Source: Thiocapsa bogorovii
Lineage (GTDB): Bacteria; Pseudomonadota; Gammaproteobacteria; Chromatiales; Chromatiaceae
NCBI RefSeq assembly: GCF_021228795.1
Contig: NZ_CP089309.1
Span: 1,984,001 to 2,048,000 of the forward strand
Length of the DNA: 64,000 nucleotides
Reading direction: 5' to 3'
Shown here: one piece after another, positions 54,721-63,999 of the stretch
Position numbering within the stretch: position 1 is the first letter of the stretch
Layout of the letters: every line of letters starts with the position of its first letter
Notes under the pieces: generated by a model
What the model was told of the DNA's origin: nothing
Databases searched by the model: none
The model's input: the letters and a program-made list of their open reading frames with translations, nothing else
Position numbers and translations under genes: made by a program

Positions 54721-56069
54721 GCGCCGAGTCCCCGCACCGCCTCGGCAAAGACACGCCCGCGATGCTCGTAGCTGTCGAACATATCGAAACTGGCGCAGGC
54801 CGGCGAGAGAAGAACCGTATCACCGGGCCGGGCGATCGCCGCAGCCCGAGCGACCGCATCCTGCATGTTCGCGGCCTCGACCAGAGGGACCTCGCCGTCC
54901 AACGCCTGCGCGATGATCCCGGCGTCCCGTCCGATCAGAACTACCGCGCGCGCGGCGCGCTTGACCGCCGAGCGCAGAGGCGCGAAATCGGCACCTTTGC
55001 CGTCGCCGCCGGCAATCAGGACCGCGCGGCCTGCGCTGCCGGAAGGGATCAACCCTTTAAGTGCCGCCACGGTCGCCCCCGGATTCGTCCCCTTGGAATC
55101 GTCGTACCAGCGCACGCCGTCGCGCTCCGCGACCAGCTCGCTGCGGTGGGGCAATCCCGAGAAGCGACGCAGAACCGCGCAGGCCTGTTCCATCGGCAGG
55201 CCGCACCCGCCGGCCAACGCCAAGGCCGCAACGGCGTTTGCCAGATTGTGCATCCCCGGGATGCGAACCTCGGAGGCCCGCATCAGAGGCTGTGTCCCTC
55301 GGCAGATCCAACTCGTACCGCCGTGCACGCGCAAACCGAAGTCGCTTTCGGTCGGCTCGCCGAGGGTGAATCCGATTTCGAGCGCGGCCTCCCGCGGCAT
55401 TGCGGCAACGATCGGGTCGTCGCGATTCACGACGGCTACCCGCGCTCCCCGGTAGATACGTCCCTTGGTTCGCGCATAGGTGTCCAGATCGGGATAGCGG
55501 TCCATGTGGTCGGCCGAGACATTGAGGACGACCGCCACATCGGCGCGAAGGCTAACGGTGGTCTCCAGTTGGAAGCTCGACAGCTCCAGGACATAGCGCT
55601 CGATCGAGGCGTGGAACAACTCCAACGCGGGCTCGCCCAGGTTTCCGCCGACGGCCACACGCAGCCCGGCGGCCGCGGCCATCTGCCCGACCAGCGTCGT
55701 CACCGTGCTCTTGCCGTTCGATCCGGTGATGGCGCAGATCGGGGCCCGCGCGGCACGTGCGAAGAGCTCGATGTCGCCGATGACCTCGACACCGCGCGCG
55801 ATCGCAGCCTGAATCAGTGGCTCGGAGACGGGCACACCGGGACTGACGAGCAGGCGCGCAGCGGCCGCAAAGACCTCGGACTCGAAGCCTCCGACGAAGA
55901 CCTCGACCTCCGGCATCTCTTCGCGCAACTGCTGCACACCGGGCGGATTCTCGCGGGAGTCGATCACGACCGTCGCGATGCCTTGCGAGCGCAAATAACG
56001 GGCACACGAGAGCCCTGTCTTACCGAGACCGACCACTAAGGTCTTCGCGGCACCGGACAGCAGACTCAT
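54717..56069 (-). CDS. murD: UDP-N-acetylmuramoyl-L-alanine--D-glutamate ligase
   Basis: 450 residues from ATG 56069. KTLVVGLGKTGLSCARYL at the N-terminus, ATP loop TGSNGKSTVTTL, ELSSFQLE, LNVSADHMDRYPDL with the DHxD signature, and DDSKGTNPGATVAAL. It adds D-glutamate to UDP-MurNAc-L-Ala. A 112-bp gap precedes it, the largest inside the mraY-ftsQ part of the cluster. Confidence 0.98.
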   Translation of the reverse strand: MSLLSGAAKTLVVGLGKTGLSCARYLRSQGIATVVIDSRENPPGVQQLREEMPEVEVFVGGFESEVFAAAARLLVSPGVPVSEPLIQAAIARGVEVIGDIELFARAARAPICAITGSNGKSTVTTLVGQMAAAAGLRVAVGGNLGEPALELFHASIERYVLELSSFQLETTVSLRADVAVVLNVSADHMDRYPDLDTYARTKGRIYRGARVAVVNRDDPIVAAMPREAALEIGFTLGEPTESDFGLRVHGGTSWICRGTQPLMRASEVRIPGMHNLANAVAALALAGGCGLPMEQACAVLRRFSGLPHRSELVAERDGVRWYDDSKGTNPGATVAALKGLIPSGSAGRAVLIAGGDGKGADFAPLRSAVKRAARAVVLIGRDAGIIAQALDGEVPLVEAANMQDAVARAAAIARPGDTVLLSPACASFDMFDSYEHRGRVFAEAVRGLGA

Positions 56070-56181
56070 CGTACCTGCTCGGAAGACATGCGCGGACCCG
56101 TGCCGCGATTGTCCGTTTCGATCGCTTTCATTCCCCCCCCATCGAATCAAAGCCTACACGAACCCTACGCTGTCGCTGCGC

Positions 56182-57264
56182 CTACCGGATCTTCAGACTC
56201 GCCAATCCGACCAGCACGAGAACAACCGTCACGATCCAGAAGCGGACGATGACGCGCGGCTCGGGCCAGCCTTTGAGCTCGAAATGATGATGGATCGGCG
56301 CCATTCGGAAGATGCGTTTGCCCGTGAGCTTGAAGGACATCACCTGCATCATCACGGAGATGGTCTCGACGACGAAGACGCCGCCCATCACGAAGAGCAC
56401 CAACTCTTGGCGCGCCGCCACCGCAACCACCCCGAGAGCGGCGCCCAGCGCCAAAGCGCCGACGTCGCCCATGAAGACCTGCGCCGGATAAGCGTTGAAC
56501 CAGAGAAACCCCAAGCCCGCGCCGACCAAGGCACCGCAGAAGACGACCAGCTCGCCAACCTCCGGGATGTGCGGGATCAGGAGATAGCTCGAGATGGGTC
56601 CATGGCTCGCGGCATAGACGAAGACCGCCAATGCACCGGCAACCAAGACCGTCGGCATGACTGCGAGACCGTCCAGACCATCGGTCAAGTTCACCGCGTT
56701 GCTGGCGCCGACGATCACGAAATAGGTCAGCACAATGAACCAAGGTCCGAGTTGGATCGAGACGTCCTTCAGGTAGGGAATCAGCAGCTCGGTTTCCGCA
56801 GGCGAGCCCGCCGTCACGTAGAGCGCGATCGCGGCGGAAAAACCCGCGACGGTCTGCCAAAGATATTTCCACCGGGCCGCCAAGCCACGTGGATTCCGAA
56901 GCACCAGTTTCTTGTAATCGTCTACCAGACCGACAAGGCCGAACGCAAGCGTGGTCAGGAGCACGATCCAGACGTAGCGGTTGTCCAGATCGGCCCACAA
57001 CAGCGTGCTCACTGCGACCGCAACGAGGATGAGCGCACCGCCCATCGTCGGCGTACCGGCCTTGGAAAGATGACTCTGCGGGCCGTCGTCGCGCACCATC
57101 TGACCGACCTTGTAGGCGCGCAGACGCATGATCATCGGCCGGCCGACGAGCAAAGCGATCGCGAGCGCCGTGAGAACGCCCATGATGGCGCGCAAGGTCA
57201 GATACCGGAAGACATTGAATCCGGTCTGAAACTGCGACAACCATTCGGCAAGGTAAAGCAGCAC
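56182..57264 (-). CDS. mraY: Phospho-MurNAc-pentapeptide translocase MraY
   Basis: 360 residues with about ten TM segments. Conserved [44 protein letters not shown] and [12 protein letters not shown] (His cluster). It forms lipid I on undecaprenyl phosphate. It directly abuts the murF stop. Confidence 0.98.
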   Translation of the reverse strand: MLLYLAEWLSQFQTGFNVFRYLTLRAIMGVLTALAIALLVGRPMIMRLRAYKVGQMVRDDGPQSHLSKAGTPTMGGALILVAVAVSTLLWADLDNRYVWIVLLTTLAFGLVGLVDDYKKLVLRNPRGLAARWKYLWQTVAGFSAAIALYVTAGSPAETELLIPYLKDVSIQLGPWFIVLTYFVIVGASNAVNLTDGLDGLAVMPTVLVAGALAVFVYAASHGPISSYLLIPHIPEVGELVVFCGALVGAGLGFLWFNAYPAQVFMGDVGALALGAALGVVAVAARQELVLFVMGGVFVVETISVMMQVMSFKLTGKRIFRMAPIHHHFELKGWPEPRVIVRFWIVTVVLVLVGLASLKIR

Positions 57265-58635
57265 CTAACGCTCTCCTTCGGCGCACAGCGCCTCGACGAC
57301 CTGCTCCATCCGCGCGGAGCGGGAGCCCTTGACCAGGATACGGTCATCTGAGGACATCTCGGTCCGAAGCGCACGCACGAGATCCCCCTGGTCGGTAAAG
57401 TGGCGTGCGCCGTCGCCGAAGGCAGACGTCGCCGACGCGCTCAGGATGCCCACGCTGAAAAGACGATCGACGCCGGCCTCACGCGCGATCTCGCCGATTT
57501 GACGATGCAGGGCGTCGGCCTCGGAGCCCAGCTCGGCGAGGTCGCCCAAGACCAACCAACGCCTGCCCGACAGTCCCGCGAGGACCTGGATCGCCGCGGC
57601 GATCGAATCCGGATTGGCGTTGTAGGTGTCGTCGATCACGCCTGCCGCACCACATTGACGGGGACAGAGACGGCCCTTCACGGGCGTCAGCGTCGCGAGG
57701 CCCGCCTGGATCGCGCTCGGCTCGATCCCGAGCGCCAGCGCCGTCGCAGCGGCGGCCAAGGCATTGCGGGCGTTGTGCTCGCCGGCTAGACGCAGGGCGA
57801 TCGGGACCGCCTTTCCGTCGTGATGGGCAACGACATGAGTGCTGAAACCCGCCTCGTTCCACTCGACCCGGATCGCCGAGCGATCCGCCCGGAGATCCGC
57901 CCGGAGATCTTCAGGACCCTCCAGCCCGAACGTCAGGGTGCGGCGATCGGCCGCCAGTCCGTGCCAGAGAGCGGCGTACGGGGAATCGCCGGCGAAGACG
58001 AACACTCCGTGGCTCGGCAGGCCGCGGGCGATCTCGCCTTTTGCATGGGCAACGCCGTCGACACTGCCGAAACCCTCCAGGTGAGCGCGCCCGGCATTCG
58101 TGATGAGGGCGACATCCGGACGGGCGATGTCGGTCATGTAACCGATTTCGCCGTGGTGGTTGGCCCCCATTTCCAAAACGAGAAAGTCCTCGTCGCGGGC
58201 ACTCAAGAGGGTCAAGGGCATCCCGATATCGTTGTTCAGATTACCGCGGGTCGCGCGGACGCTACCGACCTGACCGAGGATGGCGGCGACCATCTCCTTG
58301 ACCGTGGTCTTGCCGTTGCTCCCCGTGATGGCGACGACTCGACCGGCGAAGCGGTCGCGCCAAGCCGCCGCGAGGGCCCCGAGCCCGGCGCGGGTATCCT
58401 GAACGATCCACTGCGGAAGGTCCACGGAGAGCGGGTGATCGACCATCGCAGCGACGGCACCCGCGGCACGGGCGGCGGCGACATGGTCATGCCCGTCGAA
58501 ACGCTCGCCGCGCAGCGCGACAAAGAGCTGGCCGCTGCAATCGGCACGGCTGTCGGTGCCGACCGAGGCGAAGTGACGATCCTCGCCTTCGAGACGACCA
58601 CCGGCGCGAGCAACAGCTTCCGAGAGAGACCACAT
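57265..58635 (-). CDS. murF: UDP-MurNAc-tripeptide--D-Ala-D-Ala ligase
   Basis: 456 residues from ATG 58635 (GTG 58638 also possible); GGAGG about 10 nt upstream sits inside the murE-like gene end and sets the start. Full three-domain MurF: N-terminal TDSRADCSGQLFVALRGERFDGHDHV, ATP loop TGSNGKTTVKEM, NLNNDIGMPLTLL, EMGANHHGEI, AHAKGEI with the carbamylated lysine, and DDTYNANPDS. A 12-bp direct duplication (about 57885-57909) encodes LRADLRAD. It accepts tripeptide, so an active MurE must exist somewhere. Confidence 0.97.
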   Translation of the reverse strand: MWSLSEAVARAGGRLEGEDRHFASVGTDSRADCSGQLFVALRGERFDGHDHVAAARAAGAVAAMVDHPLSVDLPQWIVQDTRAGLGALAAAWRDRFAGRVVAITGSNGKTTVKEMVAAILGQVGSVRATRGNLNNDIGMPLTLLSARDEDFLVLEMGANHHGEIGYMTDIARPDVALITNAGRAHLEGFGSVDGVAHAKGEIARGLPSHGVFVFAGDSPYAALWHGLAADRRTLTFGLEGPEDLRADLRADRSAIRVEWNEAGFSTHVVAHHDGKAVPIALRLAGEHNARNALAAAATALALGIEPSAIQAGLATLTPVKGRLCPRQCGAAGVIDDTYNANPDSIAAAIQVLAGLSGRRWLVLGDLAELGSEADALHRQIGEIAREAGVDRLFSVGILSASATSAFGDGARHFTDQGDLVRALRTEMSSDDRILVKGSRSARMEQVVEALCAEGER

Positions 58636-59879
58636 CACCGACGACCCTCCTTCCATTCCCGTAATGCCTCGACGACTTGGGCGCGGTCGCTGAAGCGCAC
58701 CTTGAGCTCGCCCATCTCTTGGATCGTCTCGTGACCTTTACCGGCCACCAGCACGGCATCACCGATGCCCGCCAGGGTGATCGCAGTGCGGATCGCGAGG
58801 GCGCGCCGGCGTCTCACCCGTACGCGCCCCGGATCGACAACGCCGGCGAGGATATCGGCGAGGATGGTCTCGCCGCACTCCCCGCGCGGATTATCGTCGG
58901 TGAGGATCAGCTCGTCGCTCAGACGCTCGGCAATCGCCCCCATGACGGGGCGACTGTCGCGGTCGCGTTCGCCGGCGCAGCCGAAGACCGTGAAGATGCG
59001 CCGTGGACCATGTCGGCGCAGATTCACGAGCGCCGTCTCGAGTGCGGCCGGTGTCCGGGCCTCGTCGACGACGATCAGCGGTGTTTGCGCGTCGCCGAAA
59101 CATTCCATGCGGCCGGGCACGCCCTGGATCAGGCTCAACTCCCTCGCAGCGCGCTCGAGCGGAAGACCGCGCGCGAGCAACACGGCCAAGACGGCCAGAA
59201 GATTGTTCGCATTGAAGGCACCGATCAGACCGACAGCGAAATCCGCCTCGGTATGGGCATCGCGCGTCTCACAGGCGACGCACAACCGCAGACCCCTCGG
59301 CATCGGCGCGATCTCTCGGGCACGAAGCCGGATATCGCATGCGCGCAGGACGTCGTCATCGGGGAGCGCCGCGTTCCGCTCCACTAAGAAACCCGCCACA
59401 GCGACACCCGTCGGCAGTGCATCCAGGATGGTCTTCGAAAAAGGATCGCTCAGATTCAGGACGGCCCACTTCAGATCGGGAGACCCGAAGAGACGCAGGA
59501 CAGCGTCGGCGCGATCCGAAGACGCGCCCCTATCGCTCGGATCGGCTCCATCCATTCCGGTGAAGAGCACATGCGTGAAGTGAAGGTCCTCCGCCCGGGA
59601 GCACGCGAGCGCCTCGAAGGGGACCTCGATGGCAACGGCCCGGGCACCGCGCAGACAGAGCCCCTCGAGCGTCGCACATAGGCCGCGAGCGGCGGGGTCG
59701 CCCGTCGTCTTGAGGTCGCCGGGAAACCCGTGACCGACGGTGGCGATGACGCCGCAAGGCATTTCTACGGCCAAAACCTGCGCCAGAGCGTGGGCAACGC
59801 TGGTCTTCCCCCGCGCCCCAATGACGCCGAAGGTCTCCGGGCGGGCGTTCGGCGAGCCCAAGAGGCGATCCGCCATCAT
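58635..59879 (-). CDS. MurE-like protein lacking N-terminal domain and catalytic motifs
   Basis: 414 residues from ATG 59879, overlapping the ftsI stop as ATGA; MurE is normally about 490-500. It occupies the murE position but starts only about 20 residues before the ATP loop, so the UDP-binding N-terminal domain is absent; the frame upstream lies in ftsI and does not encode it. Motif changes compared with E. coli MurE: GTNGKTT is GARGKTS, EVSSHGL is EVPFEAL, NLSRDHLDYHG is TGMDGADPSDRG, the carbamylated lysine in the EAAKWLLY helix is lost (DRADAVLRLF), and DYAHTPDAL is DEARTPAAL. Kept are VFGCAGERDRDSRP, the diaminopimelate motif DDNPR, PGRME and AGKGHE. Probably catalytically dead or altered; a binding or regulatory role is speculation. 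Confidence 0.85.
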   Translation of the reverse strand: MMADRLLGSPNARPETFGVIGARGKTSVAHALAQVLAVEMPCGVIATVGHGFPGDLKTTGDPAARGLCATLEGLCLRGARAVAIEVPFEALACSRAEDLHFTHVLFTGMDGADPSDRGASSDRADAVLRLFGSPDLKWAVLNLSDPFSKTILDALPTGVAVAGFLVERNAALPDDDVLRACDIRLRAREIAPMPRGLRLCVACETRDAHTEADFAVGLIGAFNANNLLAVLAVLLARGLPLERAARELSLIQGVPGRMECFGDAQTPLIVVDEARTPAALETALVNLRRHGPRRIFTVFGCAGERDRDSRPVMGAIAERLSDELILTDDNPRGECGETILADILAGVVDPGRVRVRRRRALAIRTAITLAGIGDAVLVAGKGHETIQEMGELKVRFSDRAQVVEALREWKEGRR

Positions 59880-61645
59880 GGCTGGGCCTCGCGTCGGGCA
59901 AGCAACATCGAGGGTTGCGGGTCGTCCGGAGGGACATTGAACAGTCGCAAAGCGCCTTCCATCACTTTCTGGAAGACGGGCGCGGCCACGAGTCCACCGT
60001 AGTAAGCCTTGCCCTTCGGTTCGTCGATCATCACCGCGATCACCAAGCGCGGCGAGCCCGCGGGGGCGAAGCCCGCAAACACGGCCTGATAGCGCCCGCC
60101 GCCGTAGCCGGCGCGACCTGACGATTTCTTGGCCGTCCCGGTCTTGCCGGCGACCCGATATCCGGTGATGGCTGCGCGTTTCGCGGTGCCTTGATCGGAA
60201 ACGACCGTTTCCATCATCGCCCTTACCTTGCGCGCCGTTTCGGCGCTCAGGACGCGGGTTTCCTCGCCCGCACGCGCAGGGGAGGCGGGATCCTGTCTCA
60301 TGAGTGTCACCGGACGCTTGATGCCGTCCGCGGCCAACACTCCATAGGCTTGAGCCAGTTGCAACGCCGTGACCGACAAGCCGTAGCCGAAGGCCTGGGT
60401 GGCATGTTCGAAGACGCGCCATGTCGAATGATGCCGCAGCACGCCTCGGCTCTCGCCCGGCACGCCGACATCGGTCGCGTGGCCGAAGCCGAGCTGATCG
60501 TAAAGACCCCAAAGATCGCCGTAGCTCATCATCTGGGCGATCTTCACGATGCCGACGTTGCTCGATTTGGTGATCACGCCGGTCACGCTGAGGTTGCCGT
60601 AGTTGCGCACGTCCTTGACGGTATTGCGCCCGACCGACAACACCCCGCCCCGCGTCGCGATCGTCGTCTTCGGCGTGATCAAGCCCCGCTCCAGCGCGGC
60701 GGCCACGACAAACGGCTTGATCGTCGAACCCGGCTCCATGACGTCGGTCACCGCACGATTGCGACGACGCTCGCTGCTGCCGCCGCGCTGTGCGTTCGGG
60801 TTGTAGCCCGGCTGGTTGACCATCGCAAGGATCTCGCCGGTCTCCACATCCAGAGCCACCAACGTGCCGCCGACCGCCTTGTGCTCGGCAACGGCGGCCT
60901 TGAGCTCGCGGTAGGCGAGGAACTGAAGGCGACGGTCGAGACTGAGCGCGATATCCGCGCCCTGGCGCGGCGCGCGGACCTGTTCGATCTCCTGAACGAT
61001 CTGCTGTCGACCGTCGCGAATGACCCGACGCAGCCCGGGTTCGGATTTGAGCCAGGAATCGTAGGTCAGCTCGATACCCTCCTGGCCCTTGTCGTCGATA
61101 TCGGTGAATCCGAGGACGTGCCCGAAGACCTCGACACCCGGATAGAAGCGGCGATACTCGGTCTCGAAGTCCACGCCGACGAGATCGTGGTCGGCGATGA
61201 CTTGGCGCACCGCGCGCGCTTCCTCGAAGCTGACACGCCGCTTGAGATAGAGAAACCCACGCTCGGCGGTGGCATCGAGCCGTTCCTGCAGCGCGTTCGG
61301 TTCGAGCCCCAGTGCCCTGGCCAACGGCGGGATCGCGTCGCGTCGCTCGACCAGCTTGCGCGGCTCGCCCCAGACCGTCTCCACTGGTGTGCTCACCGCC
61401 AGCGGCTCGCCGTTGCGGTCGGTGATCATGCCACGGCGCGCTGCGATCTCGCCCACACGCAGATAACGACGCTCGCCTTCACTGCGCAGATAGTCGGTCT
61501 CGACGACCTGGCGATAGAAGACCGCAACCGAGAGCACGACAAAGGCGCTCGACAGGACACCGACCAACAGGCGGCGACGCAGCGCGAGATTCGGCTTGGC
61601 GCGCCTCGGCTCCGGACGTCGGGCACGACGGTTACGGGTAGACAC
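59876..61645 (-). CDS. ftsI: Septal transpeptidase FtsI (PBP3)
   Basis: 589 residues. One N-terminal TM (LLVGVLSSAFVVLSVAVFY), non-catalytic domain (RGMITDRNGEPLAVS), and a class B transpeptidase domain with SxxK in GSTIKPFVVA, SxN in KSSNVGI and KTGTAKK. It cross-links septal peptidoglycan together with FtsW. It overlaps ftsL by 14 bp and the murE-like gene by 4 bp. Confidence 0.98.
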   Translation of the reverse strand: MSTRNRRARRPEPRRAKPNLALRRRLLVGVLSSAFVVLSVAVFYRQVVETDYLRSEGERRYLRVGEIAARRGMITDRNGEPLAVSTPVETVWGEPRKLVERRDAIPPLARALGLEPNALQERLDATAERGFLYLKRRVSFEEARAVRQVIADHDLVGVDFETEYRRFYPGVEVFGHVLGFTDIDDKGQEGIELTYDSWLKSEPGLRRVIRDGRQQIVQEIEQVRAPRQGADIALSLDRRLQFLAYRELKAAVAEHKAVGGTLVALDVETGEILAMVNQPGYNPNAQRGGSSERRRNRAVTDVMEPGSTIKPFVVAAALERGLITPKTTIATRGGVLSVGRNTVKDVRNYGNLSVTGVITKSSNVGIVKIAQMMSYGDLWGLYDQLGFGHATDVGVPGESRGVLRHHSTWRVFEHATQAFGYGLSVTALQLAQAYGVLAADGIKRPVTLMRQDPASPARAGEETRVLSAETARKVRAMMETVVSDQGTAKRAAITGYRVAGKTGTAKKSSGRAGYGGGRYQAVFAGFAPAGSPRLVIAVMIDEPKGKAYYGGLVAAPVFQKVMEGALRLFNVPPDDPQPSMLLARREAQP

Positions 61646-61922
61646 GGCCGACCTCCTCGATCATCAACACATCCTCGAACCTAGGATTGAACATGCCCAG
61701 CTGGTCCCTGGCTTTGCGCTCGACCCGAACATGCGTCGAGAGAGCTGCCTCCTCGAGACGAAGCCGATTCCACTCGACGTCGACGGCATCGCGCTGAGCG
61801 CGCAACTCCTGCAAGTGACTGAAATGGAGACGCGTCTGGTACTTGGTGTACACCACGGCGATCGCCGAAAGGGTCACTGCCAAGACCAACCCGACCAGAA
61901 TCCAAAGCGGGCGGGCACTCAT
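61632..61922 (-). CDS. ftsL: Cell division protein FtsL
   Basis: 96 residues from ATG 61922, overlapping the rsmH stop as ATGA. One TM (LWILVGLVLAVTLSAIAVVY), then a coiled coil with leucine heptads (LHFSHLQELRAQRDAVDVEWNRL). Bitopic partner of FtsB and FtsQ. Identified mainly by size, topology and position, since sequence conservation is low. Confidence 0.93.
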   Translation of the reverse strand: MSARPLWILVGLVLAVTLSAIAVVYTKYQTRLHFSHLQELRAQRDAVDVEWNRLRLEEAALSTHVRVERKARDQLGMFNPRFEDVLMIEEVGRVYP

Positions 61923-62863
61923 GCAAGACGCTCCGCAACCCGCATGACGGCGCTGCGTGCACGGGGGTTGGACGCGACCTCGGCAGGCGACGGGCGCACC
62001 GGCTTGCCCAGGATGCGCAAGCGTCCCCGCGACTCCTCGGCGGTCACCGGAAGACCCTTGGGCAGGACGGGACCGCGCGATTCCGTACGCATGAAGCGCT
62101 TGACGATACGATCCTCCAGAGAGTGAAAACTGATGACGACCAGCCGTCCGGCGCCAGCCAAGAGGTCGCAGGATTGGCGCAGGCAATCCTGAATCTCCTC
62201 GAGCTCGTCGTTGATTCGGATACGCAGTGCTTGGAAGGTGCGTGTTGCCGGGTGCTTGCCGGGCTCACGCGTCGGTACCGACCTCGCAACCAACGCAGCA
62301 AGCTGGGTCGTCGTCGTCAAGGGGCTCTCGCCGCGCTGCGCAACGATGTTGCGTGCGATGCGTCTGGCGAAACGCTCCTCGCCGAAATCAAACAGGACTT
62401 GAACGATCTCGGCATCGGAGGCGTGGGCCAGCCATTGCGCCGCCGATTCACCTCGGGTGGGATCCATTCTCAGATCCAGAGGACCTTCGGAGGAAAAACT
62501 GAAACCACGCTCGGCTGTGTCGAGCTGAGGCGAGGACACCCCGAAATCCAGCAGCAAGCCACAGAGATCGCCTTGGACGCCGACGTGCGCGAGCAGCTCG
62601 GTGATCGAGCCGAAGCGGCCGGACACCATCGTGAAGCGCCGATCGGCATGCGCAAGCTCGCTCCCCGCATCGACCGCTTCGGGATCGCGATCGATCGCGA
62701 TCAATCGACCGGACTCGCCGAGGCGCGCCAGAACGGCACGACTGTGCCCGCCGCGCCCGAAGGTGCCGTCGACATAGATGCCGTTCGGATCCACGACCAA
62801 GGCGTGCACGCTCTCCTCCAGCAGCACCGGCAGATGTTGTTGTTCGATCAAAGAAATACTCAA
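61919..62863 (-). CDS. rsmH: 16S rRNA m4C1402 methyltransferase RsmH
   Basis: 314 residues from TTG 62863, overlapping the mraZ stop (TTGA); a second TTG four codons on is possible. Motifs: HLPVLLEESV, YVDGTFGRGGHSRAVL for SAM binding, LLDFGVSSPQLDTAERGFSF, PATRTFQALRI and VISFHSLEDRIVKRFM. It methylates C1402 of 16S rRNA. Second gene of the dcw cluster. Confidence 0.97.
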   Translation of the reverse strand: MSISLIEQQHLPVLLEESVHALVVDPNGIYVDGTFGRGGHSRAVLARLGESGRLIAIDRDPEAVDAGSELAHADRRFTMVSGRFGSITELLAHVGVQGDLCGLLLDFGVSSPQLDTAERGFSFSSEGPLDLRMDPTRGESAAQWLAHASDAEIVQVLFDFGEERFARRIARNIVAQRGESPLTTTTQLAALVARSVPTREPGKHPATRTFQALRIRINDELEEIQDCLRQSCDLLAGAGRLVVISFHSLEDRIVKRFMRTESRGPVLPKGLPVTAEESRGRLRILGKPVRPSPAEVASNPRARSAVMRVAERLA

Positions 62864-63315
62864 AGCGTCAAAGAGCCGAGCCCGGCTGCCGTCGCCAACT
62901 CCCCGATATCCGCATCGCCGAGCGCCGCCTCGTTGCGCGCGTTCCACGCGGGTTCGTCCCAGAGCTCGAACTTCGAGCCCTGACCGACGAAGGCCACACG
63001 TTTCTCCAGCGAGGCGAATTCACGCAAGTACTGCGGCAGCAGGATTCGGCCCTGGGCGTCCATCTCGACCTCCTGTGCGTTGCCGATATACAGGCGCTGG
63101 ATCGCACGGGCCGTGTTGTCGAACGCGGGAAGTGCAGCGAGTTTTGCTTCGATCAGCTCCCACTCGGGCTCCGGGTACAGCAGGAGGCAGCGGTCGCGGT
63201 CGACGGTGACGACGAGTTGGGAGTTGCACGACGACTGGAGCCGCTCGCGGTGCTTTGCAGGAACCGCAAGACGCCCTTTGACGTCGAGATTGACAATGAA
63301 AACCCCCCGAAACAC
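62860..63315 (-). CDS. mraZ: Transcriptional regulator MraZ
   Basis: 151 residues from a GTG start (MFRGVFIVNLDVKGRLAVPAKHR). Two AbrB-like halves, the second at EMDAQGRILLPQYLREFA. It binds repeats in the dcw promoter and represses the operon in E. coli. TGGG boxes just upstream support autoregulation here. Confidence 0.97.
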   Translation of the reverse strand: MFRGVFIVNLDVKGRLAVPAKHRERLQSSCNSQLVVTVDRDRCLLLYPEPEWELIEAKLAALPAFDNTARAIQRLYIGNAQEVEMDAQGRILLPQYLREFASLEKRVAFVGQGSKFELWDEPAWNARNEAALGDADIGELATAAGLGSLTL

Positions 63316-63353
63316 GGCCGCCCCCCGTGGTGACTTGCGCCCGGCGACTACTC

Positions 63354-63376
63354 CCCCAATTCCCCACTTCCCCCCA
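63354..63376 (-). promoter_or_regulatory. MraZ-box-like TGGG repeats
   Basis: On the minus strand TGGG occurs with T at 63376, 63366 and 63358, each within a GGGG tract. MraZ operators are TGGG-N repeats at 10-bp period; here spacing is 10 then 8, so the third box is off phase. They lie just downstream of the expected transcription start, between promoter and mraZ. Confidence 0.6.
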
Positions 63377-63386
63377 CTTCAACCTC

Positions 63387-63415
63387 ATCTTAGAGGTGCT
63401 CAATGGGATCGTCAA
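63387..63415 (-). promoter_or_regulatory. dcw cluster (mraZ) promoter
   Basis: TTGACG (63415-63410), 17-bp spacer, TAAGAT (63392-63387) on the minus strand. The near-consensus boxes and the MraZ boxes directly after it identify the main promoter of the division and cell-wall cluster, about 65 bp before the mraZ start. Confidence 0.75.
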
Positions 63416-63611
63416 GGCGAGATGCAGCTTTATTTCTTCACAGACAGCAACTTAGATGCGGCGCCCCACGCACAGCATAATCCCCGCCTAATGCATTTAT
63501 TTTCATGCGACTAACGGGTAAAGCTGAAGAGGGTTTGCAGAAGAGATGCGAGGAACGAGGCGCAGCGGTTCGGCTGCCGTCGGTCGGATCCATGGAAGGG
63601 TCCGGGAGAGG

Positions 63612-63989
63612 GGCTGGGAGCCGGCCTGTAAGCCGGGTTCTGTCGGGGACAGCCATTCATCTGGGACGTACGTCACCGTACGCCTCGAGCGACCTACCCG
63701 GGGGCACGCGCGGGCCGCGCGCTGCAACACAGAGTTGCACGCCCCCCTATTTGGTCTTGCTCCGGGTGGGGTTTACCCTGCCGCTGCTGTTGCCAACAGC
63801 GCGGTGCGCTCTTACCGCACCATTTCACCCTTACCTCCCATCACGAAGACGGGATCGGCGGTATCTTTTCTGTGGCACTTTCCGTGGACTCTCGCCCCCC
63901 AGGCGTTACCTGGCACCCTGCCCTATGGAGCCCGGACTTTCCTCCCTCGCCGCGAACGGCGAGCGCGACTGTCCGGCCGACTCCCAGCC
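63612..63989 (-). ncRNA. rnpB: RNase P RNA (class A)
   Basis: About 378 nt. On the minus strand the universal core GGAGGAAAGTCCGGGCTCC follows the 5' stem, the CAGGGTGCCAGGTAACGC region follows, AGAAAAGATACCGCC and GTAAGGGTGAAA are further in, and the 3' end contains AGAACCCGGCTTACAGGCC. The 5' GGCTGGGAG pairs with the 3' CTCCCAGCC to form helix P1. It is the catalytic RNA that matures tRNA 5' ends. Its location beside mraZ on the same strand is common in Gammaproteobacteria. Ends are set by P1 and may be off by a few nt. Confidence 0.95.
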
Positions 63990-63993
63990 GGCA

Positions 63994-63999
63994 AGTATA
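63994..63999 (-). promoter_or_regulatory. Probable -10 box of rnpB
   Basis: TATACT on the minus strand, about 6 nt before the predicted 5' end of rnpB. The -35 box would lie outside the window. Confidence 0.5.

Noticed and set aside
59880-60512. Upstream extension of the murE-like frame that might hold its missing N-terminal domain
   Set aside because: The extension lies out of frame within ftsI and is Arg-rich nonsense with no MurE N-terminal motif; the ATGA overlap at 59879 fits a true start.
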